From Haemophilus sp. CCUG 60358 (GTDB lineage Bacteria; Pseudomonadota; Gammaproteobacteria; Enterobacterales; Pasteurellaceae), in contig NZ_LZOZ01000003.1 in assembly GCF_001679485.1 (NCBI RefSeq), positions 1-64,000 of the forward strand: a stretch of 64,000 nt of DNA, given 5' to 3'. Within the stretch, counting starts at the first letter, position 1. Each line of letters begins with the position of its first letter. The translations under genes and the position numbers were made by a program. Below, one piece after another: positions 62,168-64,000 of this stretch. The notes beneath the pieces were generated by a model. That model was not told the DNA's origin, made no database searches, and saw nothing but the letters and a program-made list of their open reading frames with translations.

Positions 62168-63550
62168 ATGATAAAGCAGAAAATAAAAACAAAGTGCAGT
62201 CAGTTTTTAATGTGTTTTTTGATCCTATGGACAACTTACTCAGCGGCAGAAAATCGCGTATTTTCACTTCGCTTAAAGCAAGCTCCCATGGTGGCGACAC
62301 TCCAACAACTTGCTCTTGAGCAAAATGCTAATTTAATGATTGATGATGAGCTAGAAGGAACGCTTTCATTACAATTAGATAACGTAGATTTTGATCGTTT
62401 ATTGCGTTCTGTCGCAAAAATCAAAGGGCTCTCTTTTTATCAAGAAAATAATATTTATTATTTGGGTAAGCCTTCTCAACATGAACAATATGCAGAGAAA
62501 ATGACAGAACCTATGGCGATTAGTGGGGAAAGTTTGCCTAGTGAAACACCACTTGTGAGTACAACGATTAAACTGCATTTTGCCAAGGCCTCTGATGTGA
62601 TGAAATCTTTAACAACTGGTAGTGGTTCTTTGCTTTCACCTAGCGGCACAATTACATTTGATGATCGAAGCAATGTGTTACTGATTCAGGATGATGCACG
62701 TTCTGTCAAAAATATTAAAAAATTGATTGCAGAACTGGATAAACCCATTGAGCAAATTGTCATTGAAGCACGTATTGTGACGATTACCGATGAAAGCCTA
62801 AAAGAATTAGGTGTGCGTTGGGGTATTTTTAATCCTACTGAGGCTGCACATCGAGTAAGTGGAAGTCTAGATGCAAATGGCTTTAGTCATATCAGTGATA
62901 ATTTAAACGTGAATTTTGCGACAACGGTCACGCCGGCCGGCTCATTAGCACTTCAAGTGGCTAAAATTAATGGCCGATTATTAGACTTAGAATTGACTGC
63001 ACTTGAACGTGAAAATAATGTAGAAATTATTGCGAGCCCTCGCTTACTCACGACTAATAAGAAAAGCGCAAGCATTAAACAAGGGACAGAAATTCCTTAT
63101 GTGGTGACGAATGGGAAAAATGATACACAGTCAGTAGAGTTTCGCGAGGCTGTCTTAGGATTGGAAGTTACGCCGCATATTTCTAAGGATAATAATATCT
63201 TATTGGATTTATTAGTCAGTCAAAATTCTCCGGGAAATCGTGTGGCTTACGGGCAAAATGAAGTCGTATCCATTGATAAACAAGAAATTAATACGCAAGT
63301 GTTTGCCAAAGATGGCGAAACGATTGTATTGGGGGGGGTATTCCACGATACGATCACGAAAGGTGTCGATAAAGTGCCATTATTAGGGGATATCCCGGGT
63401 ATTAAACGCTTATTTAGTAAGGAAAGCGAACGTCATCAAAAGCGAGAGCTTGTAATTTTTGTAACCCCTCATATTTTGAAACAAGGTGAAAGAATGGAAA
63501 TGGCTAAGAAAGAAAAGCATTTTAAGCAAATTGAAAAAGCGAAAAAATAA
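62168..63550 (+). CDS. comE: Competence secretin ComE (PilQ-like)
   Basis: Outer-membrane secretin (460 residues) forming the DNA/pilus channel. Signal peptide, an N-domain with FSLRLKQAPMVATLQQLALEQN, a KH-like N1 domain (KLHFAKASDVMKSL), and the C-terminal secretin domain (IVIEARIVTITDESLKELGVRWG; VPLLGDIPGIKRLFS; ELVIFVTPHIL). It starts one base after comD. Confidence 0.95.
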   Translation: MIKQKIKTKCSQFLMCFLILWTTYSAAENRVFSLRLKQAPMVATLQQLALEQNANLMIDDELEGTLSLQLDNVDFDRLLRSVAKIKGLSFYQENNIYYLGKPSQHEQYAEKMTEPMAISGESLPSETPLVSTTIKLHFAKASDVMKSLTTGSGSLLSPSGTITFDDRSNVLLIQDDARSVKNIKKLIAELDKPIEQIVIEARIVTITDESLKELGVRWGIFNPTEAAHRVSGSLDANGFSHISDNLNVNFATTVTPAGSLALQVAKINGRLLDLELTALERENNVEIIASPRLLTTNKKSASIKQGTEIPYVVTNGKNDTQSVEFREAVLGLEVTPHISKDNNILLDLLVSQNSPGNRVAYGQNEVVSIDKQEINTQVFAKDGETIVLGGVFHDTITKGVDKVPLLGDIPGIKRLFSKESERHQKRELVIFVTPHILKQGERMEMAKKEKHFKQIEKAKK

Positions 63551-63570
63551 AAGAGCGGTCAATTTCTCTC

Positions 63571-64000
63571 ATGTTTTCTCATTTTTTTCAATTTAGCTGT
63601 GTGCATTGCAAGCGAACTATTCATCTTGGTCGAAATGGATTGTGTAGTCGATGCCAAAAGAAAGTTAAAACTTTCCCTTATTGTGGGCGATGTGGTTCCC
63701 CCTTGCAGCATTATGCAATGGGCTGTGGACATTGTTTGAGAAATGAACCCGCTTGGGATCGTATTGTGATTATTGGGCATTATCTCGAACCACTTTCTTC
63801 ACTTATTCATCGTTTTAAATTCCAAAAACAGTTTTGGTTAGATCGCAGTTTATCGCGTTTGCTTTATCTTGCGGTGCGAGAGGCAAGACGAACACATGGA
63901 CTCCCTCTACCACAAGCGATTATCCCCGTACCACTATATCATTTTCGACAGTGGCAACGTGGCTACAACCAGGCTGATTTATTAGCGAACTGGTTAAGTC
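63571..64000 (+). CDS. comF: Competence protein ComF (phosphoribosyltransferase-like), cut by window end
   Basis: The visible 143 codons begin MFSHFFQF and have a zinc-binding cysteine set (CVHCK, CSRCQ, CGRCGSPL, CGHCLR) and IIPVPLYHFRQWQRGYNQAD, the ComF/GntX signature; the PRPP motif lies beyond the end. ComF is cytoplasmic and needed for DNA to cross the inner membrane or be processed. It is separated from comE by 20 bases holding a GAGCGGTC uptake-like remnant. Confidence 0.92.
   Translation, partial: MFSHFFQFSCVHCKRTIHLGRNGLCSRCQKKVKTFPYCGRCGSPLQHYAMGCGHCLRNEPAWDRIVIIGHYLEPLSSLIHRFKFQKQFWLDRSLSRLLYLAVREARRTHGLPLPQAIIPVPLYHFRQWQRGYNQADLLANWLS

Overview
The window is a Haemophilus chromosome segment of the H. 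influenzae / H. parainfluenzae group. The evidence is the roughly forty copies of the 9-base Hin-type DNA uptake signal (AAGTGCGGT / ACCGCACTT), many arranged as inverted pairs that double as terminators. AT-rich coding sequence, a protein D (Hpd/GlpQ) gene and the comABCDEF competence operon agree. I cannot name the species from sequence alone.

Layout. 1-365: end of an rRNA operon (the tail of one 5S gene, then a second, diverged 5S gene), tRNA-Asp and tRNA-Trp. 0.4-6.2 kb: mazG, a remnant of a sulfatase-maturase gene, an EmrE-type SMR pump, a CRP-controlled periplasmic nucleotidase, rpe-gph and a methyltransferase. 6.3-13.3 kb: PurR-controlled purL, followed by the only clearly accessory patch. 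This patch holds a YkgB-family membrane protein gene with a damaged start, a second diverged copy of the last ~95 codons of purL, and an AT-rich DUF262-DUF1524 gene resembling GmrSD/SspE-type modification-dependent nucleases. 13.4-21.5 kb: glycerophosphodiester and glycerol-3-phosphate scavenging (glpQ/hpd, a periplasmic beta-propeller-like protein, glpT, divergent glpABC). 21.6-31 kb: DUF218 protein, asnA/asnC, an FAD amine oxidoreductase divergent from a PotD-like binding protein, a PACE-family pump, purB-hflD, trpS and a YfcZ-family protein. 31-37.8 kb: YjjW activase, nupC, deoD, greB, tex and two small unknown genes. 37.8-40.5 kb: glpK divergent from a MIP channel gene. 40.5-44.9 kb: a cystine-type ABC transporter, cysK and cysZ, a sulfur-assimilation group. 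45-48.2 kb: zipA, ligA. 48.2-55.7 kb: tyrP, tdk, a small membrane protein and tsaD, divergent from the macromolecular synthesis operon rpsU-dnaG-rpoD. 55.8-64 kb: psiE, rlmJ, ponA, and comABCDE plus a comF cut by the window end.

Genes working together. The glp genes take up and burn host-derived glycerophosphodiesters, glycerol and G3P, and CRP-type palindromes lie at both glp control regions. Nucleotidase, nupC, deoD, purB and purL cover nucleoside scavenging and purine synthesis, with PurR-type operators before purL and deoD. The com operon builds the DNA-uptake secretin machinery that uses the signal sequences scattered through the window, and a CRP-S (Sxy-dependent) site overlaps the ponA start codon just upstream of it.

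The best candidate for something new is the purL-tail / DUF262 locus at 10.2-13.3 kb. It looks like a defence-type gene acquired or rearranged by transformation-mediated recombination. Its promoter may be built from the duplicated purL end, with a perfect CRP half-site pair at a class II position.
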